DNA from: Candidatus Woesearchaeota archaeon
GTDB taxonomy: Archaea > Nanobdellota > Nanobdellia > Woesearchaeales > GW2011-AR9
NCBI GenBank assembly: GCA_016188115.1
Contig: JACPIK010000002.1
Location: 398,125-462,124, forward strand
Length of the DNA: 64,000 nucleotides
Direction: 5' to 3'
Positions 1-8,895 of this stretch are shown here, in pieces. Made by a program: the position numbers and the translations under genes. The notes below the pieces were generated by a model, which did no database searches, had not been told where the DNA came from, and saw only the letters and a list, made by a program, of their open reading frames with translations. Positions within the stretch are counted from its first letter, which is position 1; each line of letters begins with the position of its first letter.

Positions 1-85
1 CTGTGCCCATTGCCCCATCCAGCAAGAGGATTCTTTTTTGATCAAGTAGTTCACGAATAGACAGTCTATTTTTGATCAGACTCAT
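1..85 (-). CDS. mmuM: Homocysteine S-methyltransferase, N-terminal part (cut by window edge)
   Basis: Only the first 28 codons lie in the window. They read through to the motif LLLDGAMGT, the opening beta strand of the zinc-dependent homocysteine methyltransferase barrel (MmuM/HMT and the N-terminal module of MetH). The preceding ELLDQKRI resembles the start of E. coli MmuM as I remember it. The ATG overlaps the stop of the upstream methyltransferase by four bases (ATGA), so the two are translationally coupled. The neighbour suggests S-methylmethionine as methyl donor, giving two methionines from one S-methylmethionine and one homocysteine. The Cys zinc ligands lie outside the window, so MetH-type or betaine-type enzymes are not excluded. 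Confidence 0.7.
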   Translation of the reverse strand, partial: MSLIKNRLSIRELLDQKRILLLDGAMGT

Positions 86-939
86 GATCTCACACCCCCT
101 ACAACATAAATTTTATGAAAAACTGGATCGCCAGCAACACGCCGCCTCTCAGCCTCTCTCGCTGGTATCAAATGTGATTGCATAGCATCAGCAGAGCCAT
201 AAAATTCAAACGTAAGACCTTTCTCTTCCTGTACAGCTAGACCCGCAAGTGACGTCCCACGATGTTGGGGAATTACTTCTTCATGAAGAATTCGTGGAAC
301 ATAACCATTAACCCTAAATAGATCTACCAATGTATCTTTTCCCGGTCTGCCCGCAAGATTCAAGATAACTTTTCCCCCTCGTTTCAATACTCCTTGTCCA
401 TTACCAGCATCATAAAGTAAATCAGAATTCAAATGAAGACCATACGCTTTCAAACGTGGATCACAATAAGTACTTCTTTCTTTAAAATGATGTGCTAAAT
501 TATCCGCTTCTTTTGGTTTGGTAGGATCTTCTGGAACTTGTGGAATGCACGCAAAAATGGAATCCACTTTGTCTTCTACGCCAGTAATTAAATCACGACC
601 ACCATGATAAGGATGATACTTGCCTGAGTGACCATTAAGCACTCTGCCTACATTCTCAACAGAAAGATCGACTAATCTCCCATCTACATCTGTTCCTCTT
701 AGAGTTTCAATGTGTACATAACGTGTTGCAAGAGCATAAATAATATTTGTTCCTGCACCAACTCCCACTTCAAGTACGTTCCCTGTAAGTTCAGCAGCAT
801 CAAGACCGCGTTGCAGTGCTGTTACCCAGTGATCTGGAACAAATGACCATTCTGGAACAACAATTTCCGCATTAGTAAGACTACTTATTGGTCTTGGAAA
901 TATTGTATTTAAATCAATTTTACGTGCATTTTGTGTCAT
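82..939 (-). CDS. Methionine S-methyltransferase-like SAM methyltransferase (stand-alone domain)
   Basis: A 285-residue Rossmann methyltransferase. The SAM-binding loop is EVGVGAGTN (about residues 57-65) with an acidic GTDVDG after the next strand. Where most small-molecule methyltransferases have NPPY it reads ACIPQVPEDP (about 130-139), and further on NLAGRPGK (about 194-201) then GLTFEFYG. Plant methionine S-methyltransferase has GCIPQ and GGRPG blocks at the equivalent places, which is why I assign the reaction Met + SAM -> S-methylmethionine. The plant enzyme carries a large C-terminal aminotransferase-like domain that is absent here. A strong ribosome site GGGAGGAA precedes the ATG. 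It overlaps the homocysteine methyltransferase gene downstream. Substrate is inferred from motifs and partner, not proven. Confidence 0.6.
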   Translation of the reverse strand: MTQNARKIDLNTIFPRPISSLTNAEIVVPEWSFVPDHWVTALQRGLDAAELTGNVLEVGVGAGTNIIYALATRYVHIETLRGTDVDGRLVDLSVENVGRVLNGHSGKYHPYHGGRDLITGVEDKVDSIFACIPQVPEDPTKPKEADNLAHHFKERSTYCDPRLKAYGLHLNSDLLYDAGNGQGVLKRGGKVILNLAGRPGKDTLVDLFRVNGYVPRILHEEVIPQHRGTSLAGLAVQEEKGLTFEFYGSADAMQSHLIPAREAERRRVAGDPVFHKIYVVGGVRS

Positions 940-1201
940 TGTTAATTCCTCCCATCTTAATTCTTAATTGTAGAAATAAAATAAGACGCACTTAGTGCAT
1001 CAATGCCATTAAACCCATCATAGATCCAGAAAAATAACTTCCAATTTGATAAGACACGGCTTTCATAAAAATAAGATAACATCAAGACAATTATAAACCA
1101 TCCTGACGAGAATATTCACAAGAGAATAAGAAGCAATATAGGAATTATCAGACATAAACAAACACAAATCATATGAAAAGAGAAAGAGAAATTTATAAGA
1201 T
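940..1201 (-). promoter_or_regulatory. Leader and promoter region of the S-methylmethionine operon
   Basis: This gap lies upstream of the minus-strand methyltransferase. Read on the minus strand it contains a TATA-like GGTTTATAATTG (about 1089-1100), a small hairpin around GATGCACTAAGTGCGTC (about 985-1001) and the Shine-Dalgarno GGGAGGAA just before the ATG. A leader of about 130 bases is therefore likely. I do not recognise a SAM or other known riboswitch consensus in it. Confidence 0.4.
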
Positions 1202-1588
1202 CTAAACGCCTTTTAATTTCTTTGTCAAAGGAATTTTTTCTTTGCAGTGAACACACTCAACAAGAAATGAAGGAACACCTTTGAATTTTTTACGAATGTA
1301 CTCCCCCGTTGATTCACCCTCTTTACCACAAGAAGGACAGGTATATTGAGCTTCAAGTACAAGAGTTTTCTCATGAGTCGTTTTGTCCTCCATATACTTA
1401 CAATCAGGACATTCATACTCTTTTGCTCGAATTTTAACCTTCCCTGCAACAACTGGTTTCCCCATAAGTGCTTTTTTACATTTAGGACATTTTTTCTTAT
1501 AGACCCACGCAATAACATTACCCTCACCAATAGAACGGTTGGTAAAATAAACACAATCTTGAGTTGAATTGGGAACTTTAAGTGCCAT
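1202..1588 (-). CDS. Small zinc-ribbon protein, function unknown
   Basis: Starting at the ATG at 1588 gives 128 residues; an upstream in-frame extension has no ribosome site and is hydrophobic, so I drop it. Four CxxC knuckles are visible: CPKC, CPDC, CPSC and CVHC, enough for two zinc ribbons. Between them the chain is rich in lysine. The spacing resembles nucleic-acid-binding zinc ribbons of the transcription and translation machinery, but no catalytic residue or known family was recognised. It is followed on the same strand by the leader of the methyltransferase operon, so it is probably a separate transcript. Confidence 0.65.
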   Translation of the reverse strand: MALKVPNSTQDCVYFTNRSIGEGNVIAWVYKKKCPKCKKALMGKPVVAGKVKIRAKEYECPDCKYMEDKTTHEKTLVLEAQYTCPSCGKEGESTGEYIRKKFKGVPSFLVECVHCKEKIPLTKKLKGV

Positions 1589-1638
1589 GTAAAAAGAAAG
1601 AACAAAACAGGAATATAAATGTTTTGGATTTGAAAAAA

Positions 1639-1914
1639 TCAAATGCGGGTATAAATTGGTTTTACTGTCAGACCAGTTGGTTTATCACCATCATAAAGCC
1701 GTAGATTGCTTCCATCTAAACCCAATCGCAAATCAAACCCATTCGCAACATTTCCAGCAGCACCTACAAAATCTCTCAACGAACCATAGGATCTATTCAG
1801 TCCAACACCATGTCCAAGAGCATTAAGAGCATCATATCTACCATCAGCTGAACCTACTACCAAAAATTGTCTACCACCAAGTACTTGTTCTACATCAGTA
1901 TCAATACTAACCAT
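1639..1914 (-). CDS. Hypothetical protein, 91 residues
   Basis: A short open frame on the same strand as its neighbours, ending about 50 bases before the zinc-ribbon gene start. The composition is Gly/Asp/Leu rich (QVLGGRQFLVVGSADGRYD, later LRLGLDGSNLRLYDGD), suggestive of a small beta-rich fold. No signal peptide or membrane segment. I do not recognise the family; coding status rests on an ATG start, length and position. Confidence 0.45.
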   Translation of the reverse strand: MVSIDTDVEQVLGGRQFLVVGSADGRYDALNALGHGVGLNRSYGSLRDFVGAAGNVANGFDLRLGLDGSNLRLYDGDKPTGLTVKPIYTRI

Positions 1915-2021
1915 GTTATTTATTCACCACAAAAATATGTTACCAAACATAATATAAACTCTTCTGCATAAAATATTCCGATCAGAATTATAATCCTAAA
2001 AAAAATTGCGCATGTCAAAAA

Positions 2022-2642
2022 CTAATCAACCCTCTTTCCCATATACAAAAATGTACGATCATCAGTACCCGTTTTATACAAAGATTCAAATCCCACACGA
2101 GTAAAAAGACGATCAGAACCACCCTGTAACCAACTATCTGTAAAAACATAACCCGCACCTAGATTTTTTGCTCGATGAAGTTGTTTTTGTATCAATCTTT
2201 CAGCTATTCCCCGTCGACGAAAATCCTCTCTTACTGCAAGATTCCAAACATATCCCTCACCTCCTTTCAATCCAACCTGCAACAGATCAGAAGCATACGC
2301 TTCTACAAAATGAACAGAACCTTCAGGAATATAATCAGATGTGAGAATCGCTTTTGAACCAGTAACCGACTCTGACCACCTCAGAACTTGACTAGCCTCA
2401 TGAAATATCCTAGCTAAATGATGCCAACGCACAAGATTAAAAGAAAGTGAATCGTAAAAAGCAACCCCTACAACGTCCCTACCAACCAGAGCCACAGAAC
2501 CATATTCACATCCTAAATCTTCAATTGCTTGCTCACGAGAATCTAAACTAGAGTGATCAATATAATCAGGATAGACTTGAGCAATAAGTTCAAGAACAGA
2601 ACCTAAGTGTTCTGCTACAGAATAGTCTTTAATGTCAACCAT
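2022..2642 (-). CDS. GNAT-family N-acetyltransferase
   Basis: Acyl-CoA-dependent N-acetyltransferase fold. The C-terminal half contains the motif A stretch VWNLAVREDFRRRGIAERLI, where RRRGIA is the pyrophosphate-binding Q/RxxGxG/A loop, then a motif B helix and a C-terminal VGFESLYKTG strand. The N-terminal half, with DYIDHSSLDSREQAIEDL, is less conserved. I start at the ATG at 2642 because the longer frame opens with TTG. The acceptor substrate cannot be inferred. It follows the PLP enzyme gene on the same strand at about 60 bases. Confidence 0.75.
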   Translation of the reverse strand: MVDIKDYSVAEHLGSVLELIAQVYPDYIDHSSLDSREQAIEDLGCEYGSVALVGRDVVGVAFYDSLSFNLVRWHHLARIFHEASQVLRWSESVTGSKAILTSDYIPEGSVHFVEAYASDLLQVGLKGGEGYVWNLAVREDFRRRGIAERLIQKQLHRAKNLGAGYVFTDSWLQGGSDRLFTRVGFESLYKTGTDDRTFLYMGKRVD

Positions 2643-2701
2643 AAGATTCTGTCTCAAATGAGAAATATTTTAAAAAGTTAATTTAAAAAAAGAGAAAACA
2701 A

Positions 2702-3514
2702 TTACCCCTCCAATCTTTTCACTTCAATTGAAATCGCGGGTCGCATCAAACGAATATAACGTGGACATTCTGTCCATTCCAATTTCTCACGTTTACAAAA
2801 GTTAAGAATATCCTCTTTCTGCTCAACAGAATCAAACTCAACCACAACAACAAAACCGGGTGAATCACGAAATAATACCTTGTGATCAGCTAATCCATGC
2901 GCAATCTCCGCACGTTTACGCAAAAGAAAAATAATTCGATCATCAAGTTCTTCAAACTTTTCCACAATCCTGCCCAACTGTTCTTCATCACGAAATGGCT
3001 CAATTTCCATATTATCAAAAAACACTTTATCCCGACACGCAACAAATCCGCCACCGTGTGCAGGAATTAATTTCCATTTACCAAAACTGCCTACCAAGAC
3101 ATCAGCATAACGAGGATCAAGCAACGGCGTACCAAATGAACCGCACACATCCAGAATAACCATACATGTATACTGTTTACACAACCCATAGATCTCACGA
3201 ATCGGCTGTGCTGCAAAATAGCCACCTAAATGATGATACAGCAAAGCAGAAACATTACCTTCCCTCAACTTCTTCTCGAGATCTTCTAAATCAATAACTG
3301 CATCAACACATTTAACCTCTTCAATCTTGAGACCTAATTCTAGAGGATATTCCTTGTAAGTCAACCAGCCACCTTCAGATGGAATCAAAACAGTTGAACC
3401 TTTAGGCAATGCAGATAACGCTGCTTTAATCGCTGTATTACCGCGAGACGTAACCTCGATATACTGTGCAGAAACAAACGTACTAATTCTCGCAATAACC
3501 TTCTCGTAATTCAT
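2702..3514 (-). CDS. PLP-dependent aminotransferase-like protein (fold type I, short)
   Basis: A 270-residue fold-type-I PLP protein of the DegT/cysteine-desulfurase kind. TSRGNTAIKAAL (about 22-33) matches the cofactor phosphate-binding loop, VILDVCGSFG (about 118-127) holds the Asp that contacts the pyridine nitrogen, and VGSFGKWK (about 140-147) contains the expected Schiff-base lysine in an SFGKxK context, followed by GGGFV. The C-terminal domain is compact, shorter than the usual 370-400 residues. The gene sits 23 bases downstream of the 186-residue unknown, so the two are likely co-transcribed. The substrate is unknown. Confidence 0.65.
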   Translation of the reverse strand: MNYEKVIARISTFVSAQYIEVTSRGNTAIKAALSALPKGSTVLIPSEGGWLTYKEYPLELGLKIEEVKCVDAVIDLEDLEKKLREGNVSALLYHHLGGYFAAQPIREIYGLCKQYTCMVILDVCGSFGTPLLDPRYADVLVGSFGKWKLIPAHGGGFVACRDKVFFDNMEIEPFRDEEQLGRIVEKFEELDDRIIFLLRKRAEIAHGLADHKVLFRDSPGFVVVVEFDSVEQKEDILNFCKREKLEWTECPRYIRLMRPAISIEVKRLEG

Positions 3515-3537
3515 AGATAGAGAAAAAGAGTCGTATT

Positions 3538-4098
3538 TTATAATACTGACGCCGCTTCTTCAGCTTGAAGATTTTTACAGAAACGAGTAAGTTTTGATTC
3601 TAATGTTGGAACTGAACCCCGAGATCTCCAAAGCAGTGGCGTTGGTAAACCATCTGTTATAGCATGATGTAAATCCTCACCAATCTGTCTTCTCATATCC
3701 TTACCACCTAATGGACTTACTCGATACGTGACATTTTTTTCATCAGTAAGATACGCCAGAATAGTATTTATTTTAGGGTGAGTAACATCACCTACAAGAA
3801 ACGCGACATATCCACTTTCATCAAGTTTAAAATTATCCAAAGGATGACTATCCTGACTAATTCTACTCTGCTGCGGCAAAGCGGGATAAACTAATTGTAT
3901 ACCAAAACTTAAAGTAAGAAGTTGACCTTCATACCTTCCCAATTTAACTTGACATCCATAAGCAACACCAGCAGCAAAGTCGATACTTTGACCTACAAAA
4001 GTAATGCCTTGATTATAGGCGCGTACTGGACAATTTGTATCATTTAAACCTAGATTCTCAATCAACCTAACATTAAAAGAGTCTGAAATAATCGCCAT
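3538..4098 (-). CDS. Hypothetical protein, 186 residues
   Basis: A globular protein without signal peptide or membrane segment, beginning MAIISDSFNVRLIENLGL. It contains alternating hydrophobic strands (YGCQVKLGRYEGQLLTLSFG) and a C-terminal helical region with LHHAITDGLPTPLLW. I do not recognise the family. It lies immediately upstream of the PLP enzyme on the same strand (23-base gap) and about 37 bases downstream of structured repeat copy 1, which may therefore lie in its promoter region. Confidence 0.5.
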   Translation of the reverse strand: MAIISDSFNVRLIENLGLNDTNCPVRAYNQGITFVGQSIDFAAGVAYGCQVKLGRYEGQLLTLSFGIQLVYPALPQQSRISQDSHPLDNFKLDESGYVAFLVGDVTHPKINTILAYLTDEKNVTYRVSPLGGKDMRRQIGEDLHHAITDGLPTPLLWRSRGSVPTLESKLTRFCKNLQAEEAASVL

Positions 4099-4134
4099 AG
4101 ACTAACGAAGAAATTGTCTCTTTTTAAGAATTAT

Positions 4135-4231
4135 TATAGTAAACCAACTAGGTCGTATCGACCTCTTTGGTTTACTAATAGTCAGCCGCGGCAATCTTGC
4201 CACTCGGCAAGATCTACGTGGATGACTATAT
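4135..4231 (-). repeat. Structured double-hairpin repeat, copy 1
   Basis: Two adjacent palindromes. Hairpin A has AGTAAACCAA pairing with TTGGTTTACT around a GGTCG/CGACC stem. Hairpin B has ATAGTCA and CCGCG pairing with CGTGG and TGACTAT around an ATCTTGCC/GGCAAGAT stem. The same arrangement recurs in the opposite orientation near 18.4 kb and 51.9 kb. It fills most of the gap between the transketolase and the 186-residue gene and contains no open frame. It could be a MITE-like element, a REP-like palindrome or a transcribed structured RNA. Confidence 0.85.
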
Positions 4232-4296
4232 TATCAATTAGGTATCTGGAACTAATCATTTTGCCTACGAATTTCTTGCCAACAAACTAAAAAAAT

Positions 4297-6222
4297 TCAT
4301 TTATTTAATTCCTTTCTCAACCACATCTGCAACTGCTCACTCTCTAACCCTTGATGACCAATTTGCTCTTTCTCGCCACCCAAACCTTTCTTGGTTGTTC
4401 CTTTATGCACATACCTACCTTTAAACCCTCTCTCTAACAACCATGTTCCAAAACGTATCCCTAGACCGGTTTTTTCATTCTGCGCTTCAACGACTGCCAC
4501 AAAAGAACTGCCCACCAGTTTCTTCATCATCACTTCATCAATAACATTAAGTGTTGATTTATTCACAACACCAAGATTAATCCCTTTCTCTTTCTTTAAT
4601 CTCTCAACAGCATCAAGACAGCGATAGAGCATCTCACCATACGCAATAACATAACCATCTTTTCCAGTACGTACTAAGTCATCTTTACCAGACACAAACT
4701 TGTACCCTCGACCAAAGAATGGTTTGCCAGTAGTATCAAAGATTGTTGGCGTTGCAGACCGCGGAGTAAAGACAAATCGCAACCCAGCATCAAAAAATAC
4801 TTTTTGCAACATTAAGCGCAACTGCATACTATCCGCAGGATAATATAATCGAGTTGTGTCACCATCAACAAATCCATTATCCGTAAAAAAGACATTCATG
4901 CCAAAATGACAGGTATTATCCGCCATTTCATCCACACCAGCATGAGAAAAGTGAGCTAAGACATTCGCATTATTAAGACGTGCCATTGCAATCTCAGAAT
5001 TAAGCATCTCACTAAAGACACTAAACGTCGCAACAATTCCCTGACAACCTTGTACTGCGCCAAACCCAGCAGCAACAGAAAAGTTATTGCGTTCCATCAC
5101 GCCACCTTTTTGATACAAAGCAGGATATTTTTTCTCAATTGCATCAATTCCAGTTGAGCCACCAAGATCACAGCTTACCACGAGATTTTTAGTTCGAGAA
5201 GCTGGAGACATATGATCAAGAATATCCACTACTACTTTTCCAAACTCTGAACGATTCTTTACAACCGGATCGCCAGAACCAACTAAAACAGAATCTAATT
5301 TTGGAACACGAACAGACTTTAACATCTCCGCCGCATCTACATGCCCTCGCTTTGCTAAATAACGTACCCCTACATCAACAGGAACCGCATCATGTGCAAT
5401 CGTAAGACCTTCAATACCTTCAATACCACGTGCCATAACACTTTGTACAACCACTGCCTGCGGACCTTGAGAGCTAAGAGCTTTACGCAAAAGAGAAAAC
5501 AAAGAATTCAAGTCATCTTTTGTAGTTGCATGAACCCTAAGCCCATGCCCTTCTAATGTTTTGGCAACAGAATATCCCGGCATGTATTCACGCGGATGCC
5601 CCTCAATAGTCACATTATTATCATCGACCACAACAAGCACATCTAACTTATGAGCAACCGCATAGCGAGCAGCTTCGGCATCGTTTCCCTCTTGTTGTGA
5701 CCCATCACTTCCTAGCACAACAACTTTTTTGCCTTTCTCTCTCTGCGCAACGCCATTCACAAAACTCCACAGGTGACCCAGTCTTCCCGAACTAAACATA
5801 ATCCCCTGCTTTTCATCACGTTCAGGATGACCATATAATCCTTTTTTATAATCACGATAAAACAACAATGACGAAATGGGAATATGACCATGCAACGCTG
5901 CCAGAACATATTGTAATGCCACACGATGACCGGCTTCATCATACAAAATAGGAACAATTTTCTTCTCACCTTGCATGAATCCATCTAAAATTAATGCTTC
6001 AGGAACAATATCATATGCACCACCCGTGTGCCCACCAACACCTTTAGCATGCGCATATGCAGTCATAAACACAATGCAATCTCGTACTATTGCCACATTT
6101 TTTGTAAGTTGAACTCGTTGAACAGAAGTAAGCTCTTTTTGTAAAAGCGATAAACGAAGACGTTTATATCCAGAAACATCAATCGGAAAAACCTGTTTAG
6201 CTCGAAAAACATCACTCACCAT
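4297..6222 (-). CDS. tkt: Transketolase
   Basis: A full-length (641-residue) transketolase with all three domains in one chain; many archaea split it into two genes. The thiamine diphosphate motif runs from GSDGSQQEGN to DDNNVTIEG (the GDG...NN signature with Ser inserted), and HAKGVGGHTGG is the N-terminal substrate loop. The central domain has the DLGGSTGI and MERNNFSVAAGFG segments, with a Glu in the cofactor-activating position, and the C-terminal domain ends near GHQGL. I start at the ATG at 6222; the frame upstream is a hydrophobic shadow. It likely supplies pentose phosphates by the non-oxidative route together with TPI and other glycolytic enzymes. A lipoprotein gene lies upstream on the same strand. 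Confidence 0.9.
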   Translation of the reverse strand: MVSDVFRAKQVFPIDVSGYKRLRLSLLQKELTSVQRVQLTKNVAIVRDCIVFMTAYAHAKGVGGHTGGAYDIVPEALILDGFMQGEKKIVPILYDEAGHRVALQYVLAALHGHIPISSLLFYRDYKKGLYGHPERDEKQGIMFSSGRLGHLWSFVNGVAQREKGKKVVVLGSDGSQQEGNDAEAARYAVAHKLDVLVVVDDNNVTIEGHPREYMPGYSVAKTLEGHGLRVHATTKDDLNSLFSLLRKALSSQGPQAVVVQSVMARGIEGIEGLTIAHDAVPVDVGVRYLAKRGHVDAAEMLKSVRVPKLDSVLVGSGDPVVKNRSEFGKVVVDILDHMSPASRTKNLVVSCDLGGSTGIDAIEKKYPALYQKGGVMERNNFSVAAGFGAVQGCQGIVATFSVFSEMLNSEIAMARLNNANVLAHFSHAGVDEMADNTCHFGMNVFFTDNGFVDGDTTRLYYPADSMQLRLMLQKVFFDAGLRFVFTPRSATPTIFDTTGKPFFGRGYKFVSGKDDLVRTGKDGYVIAYGEMLYRCLDAVERLKKEKGINLGVVNKSTLNVIDEVMMKKLVGSSFVAVVEAQNEKTGLGIRFGTWLLERGFKGRYVHKGTTKKGLGGEKEQIGHQGLESEQLQMWLRKELNK

Positions 6223-6279
6223 ACAAAGAAGAATAAAAAATAAGTTAATAAATGTAGCGTATACAGAATACAGATTCAA

Positions 6280-7188
6280 TCAATTCCACTTTTTCAAACT
6301 GGGATCCTTGAATGAATTTCTGTCATGACAAGTAACATAGTTTTTATCTTGAACTGGCCATGCATTACTCTCTCGACATTCCATCAAGCGTTCAAAATAA
6401 TTTCTACTGCCACTTACCACAAAATTACCTAGGCATTTATAATCACGATCAAGATTACCACAAGCATCATTACCGTTAAAATAAACATCGGCTGCCCAAC
6501 TTCTACCAGACATAGAAGTATTGAGAAAAAATCCAGCCTGACTATTACTACGAAGAGTGTTATTTTCCACCCGTAATTCTGATCCATCAAAGAGACGAAT
6601 CCCATCACGCTTCTGATTGGAAACATGATTGGAAAGAATCAACGCATTTCGTACATTCACTACATCAATACCATCGCGAAAGTTCTCTATATTGCAATTT
6701 TTAATGGTAATATCATGAACATCATGAGCAATAATAGCAATACCTTGACCTTCATCTACACCTTTCTTAAAAATATGATGCCCGTTGCAATCAAGAATAG
6801 TATCAGAAGAAAGAGTTAAACAAGGAGTAGATAACTCACGACCAGTAGCCATAACATCAATGGCTAAAACATAAGATCCTGCACCAAGAACCCCACATTC
6901 ACGAACTAGTGTTGGTTGAATTACTGTTTCCTCAACAACTTTAACCCCTAGAATCGGTTTTTGCTCAACAGTTTCACTTTGAGAAGGTAGTTGAGAAGGC
7001 AACGCTTGTTCCTCTTGCACAGTATTGCCTTGTGTATCAATAGGTATTTCTCCCGTTTCTTCTCCAACTATTTGAGCAGACTCATCCTGCACAATTTCAA
7101 GTTGCTCAGCAGCAGGTTCTTGACCAGAACATCCTACAAAAACAAATAAAGCTAACACAAGTAAAACTAATAAGAATAATTTCTTCAT
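6280..7188 (-). CDS. Secreted lipoprotein with right-handed beta-helix domain
   Basis: The start at 7188 is set by the ribosome site GAGGTGAA eight bases upstream. The signal peptide MKKLFLLVLLVLALFVFVGC ends in a lipobox-like VGC, so the protein is probably lipid-anchored. A Glu/Gln-rich linker of about 60 residues follows. The C-terminal half has NosD-like parallel beta-helix repeats: TILDCNGH, ITIKNCNIENF, GIDVVNVRN, DGIRLFDGS and LRVENNTLRSN. Such folds bind or cleave glycans at cell surfaces. It ends 58 bases before the transketolase start. The ligand is unknown. Confidence 0.75.
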   Translation of the reverse strand: MKKLFLLVLLVLALFVFVGCSGQEPAAEQLEIVQDESAQIVGEETGEIPIDTQGNTVQEEQALPSQLPSQSETVEQKPILGVKVVEETVIQPTLVRECGVLGAGSYVLAIDVMATGRELSTPCLTLSSDTILDCNGHHIFKKGVDEGQGIAIIAHDVHDITIKNCNIENFRDGIDVVNVRNALILSNHVSNQKRDGIRLFDGSELRVENNTLRSNSQAGFFLNTSMSGRSWAADVYFNGNDACGNLDRDYKCLGNFVVSGSRNYFERLMECRESNAWPVQDKNYVTCHDRNSFKDPSLKKWN

Positions 7189-7377
7189 AATATTCACCTC
7201 AATAACTGATATATCACTGATTTATAATTGACACAGAGTTATTTCTAACTTTAAATACATTACGATAAATCTCCACAACCTTATTTTTGTCAACAGACAT
7301 TACTTTTTGTCAAATATTACCAGTATGGACTAAATATGTCACAGTAATTATAAGGTATATGCCGTATCGAATTTAAT

Positions 7378-7761
7378 ATGAATGCAGAGATTTTAGGCAG
7401 AACTGTAGAAACAACAGAAAGATTAGAATACAAAATCCAACCACCCCAAAGAGGATTTTCAAAACCCTCTTTAGCTCAAAGACCACATGTACAACCACCA
7501 CACGAATATAATCTTGCAATATACTTTGTAACACAAGGAACAATTAAAGGTAGGCATGGTGAAAGAGAACAATTAGATCCAGGACAACAAAGCGGATATT
7601 TGGTTGTCGACAGAAGAGCAGAACAAGGATATTTTATCCCACAAGACGCTGACAAATTAAGAATTATGGACCCACTTCTTCAAGATAGATTAGAATCATT
7701 CCAAGACCCTTACAGAACTAGAGAAATCTGCTCTACGGGAAACATTACATTTTATTTTTAG
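7378..7761 (+). CDS. Hypothetical protein, 127 residues
   Basis: A soluble protein with a long Pro/Gln-rich N-terminal part and a compact C-terminal domain containing YNLAIYFVTQGTIKGRHG and SGYLVVDRRAEQGYFIP. No known motif recognised. It is read away from the beta-helix lipoprotein with about 190 bases between them, enough for two divergent promoters; a TATA-like TTATAAGG lies about 30 bases before the ATG, consistent with a leaderless or short-leader transcript. Confidence 0.55.
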   Translation: MNAEILGRTVETTERLEYKIQPPQRGFSKPSLAQRPHVQPPHEYNLAIYFVTQGTIKGRHGEREQLDPGQQSGYLVVDRRAEQGYFIPQDADKLRIMDPLLQDRLESFQDPYRTREICSTGNITFYF

Positions 7762-7834
7762 GTTTTATTCTTAGATACAGATCTTAACTGTCTCAATTAA
7801 GTTATATCAATATAATATTATCATATCAAGAAAC

Positions 7835-8836
7835 TCATCCTACTTTATTAACAATCTTTTTCTTCATAAATCCTTGAATATTCTCAACCGTTGTCTGTAA
7901 AATTCGCCGCATAGCTTCCTGCGAATTAAACGCATTATGAGGAGTGATAATCACGTTAGGCATAGTGAGTAAAACATGATTCTCAAGAACAGTTTTCATA
8001 GTACACAAAGCCGTATCACTTTTTCTTAAAAGAGAGAGCTCTTCAGAGAGACCGCATTCATTTTCTAACACATCCAGAGCAGCTGCCGCAAGCCGTTTGG
8101 TCTTAAGAGCCCACACTAACGCATCTGTATCCACGATACCGCCACGTGACGTGTTAATCAGATATGATCCCTTTTTCATCAGCCCAAACATTTTCTTGTT
8201 GAGCAAATGATGAGTATGAGGATTATAAGGAACATGCAGTGTAATTATATCCGACTGCGCAACTAACTTCTCCATTGAAACATAACTAAAACCCATCTCT
8301 TTGGCAAATACTGGATCTGGACGCATATCAAACACCATCACATTCATCTCAAACCCTCGAGCAATACGAACAACATGCCGACCAATATTACCACAACCAA
8401 CAACCCCTAGAGTTTTACCAGCAAGATCAAATCCACGCAACTGCTTGAAATCTACCTGACTTAGTTTAGCCGCAGCAATACAATCTGTAATTTTACGACT
8501 TAATGCCAAAATCAACGCAAACGTATGCTCAGCAACAGTGTTCTCTCCATACGTAGGAACATTACAAACCGCAATGCCCCGTTTAGTACATGCCGCTAGA
8601 TCAACGTGATCAAAACCAGTACTGCGAGTAGCAACACATTTCAGTTTAGGCATTAATGATAACACTTTTTCATCAACTTTAGAATGAACAAAAACACTTA
8701 CTACTTCAAGATCTGCATATTTTCCAGCATTACGCGATGTTAATTCTTGTGTTGAGAAAATACAAGAAGCAGAAGGAAAAGACTTTAACAAAAACTCTTT
8801 CTCCCACGCCTCAAGCGCAAAAAAACCAATTTTCAT
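7835..8836 (-). CDS. D-2-hydroxyacid dehydrogenase (D-lactate dehydrogenase-like)
   Basis: A 333-residue NAD-dependent D-isomer-specific 2-hydroxyacid dehydrogenase. The dinucleotide motif is VVGCGNIGRHV (about 146-156), with VFDMRPD after the second strand; the acidic residue favours NAD over NADP. Catalytic Arg is in INTSRGG, Glu in LDVLENE, and His in ITPHNAF. The N-terminal FALEAWEKEFL and VATRSTGFDHVD resemble fermentative D-lactate dehydrogenases (LdhA), making pyruvate to D-lactate the most likely reaction. That would suit a fermentative, reduced archaeon with glycolytic genes in the same window. Other 2-ketoacids are possible substrates. Confidence 0.85.
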   Translation of the reverse strand: MKIGFFALEAWEKEFLLKSFPSASCIFSTQELTSRNAGKYADLEVVSVFVHSKVDEKVLSLMPKLKCVATRSTGFDHVDLAACTKRGIAVCNVPTYGENTVAEHTFALILALSRKITDCIAAAKLSQVDFKQLRGFDLAGKTLGVVGCGNIGRHVVRIARGFEMNVMVFDMRPDPVFAKEMGFSYVSMEKLVAQSDIITLHVPYNPHTHHLLNKKMFGLMKKGSYLINTSRGGIVDTDALVWALKTKRLAAAALDVLENECGLSEELSLLRKSDTALCTMKTVLENHVLLTMPNVIITPHNAFNSQEAMRRILQTTVENIQGFMKKKIVNKVG

Positions 8837-8895
8837 ATTTTCAACCGATCCGAAGATGTATTTTATTCAGTTCTGCAAAGATTACCTAACGATAA

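Noticed and set aside
4135-4231. Repeat hairpins as integron attC sites
   Set aside because: The core GTTRRRY/RYYYAAC boxes are not in the right places, copies lie far apart in both orientations, and no integrase gene is seen.
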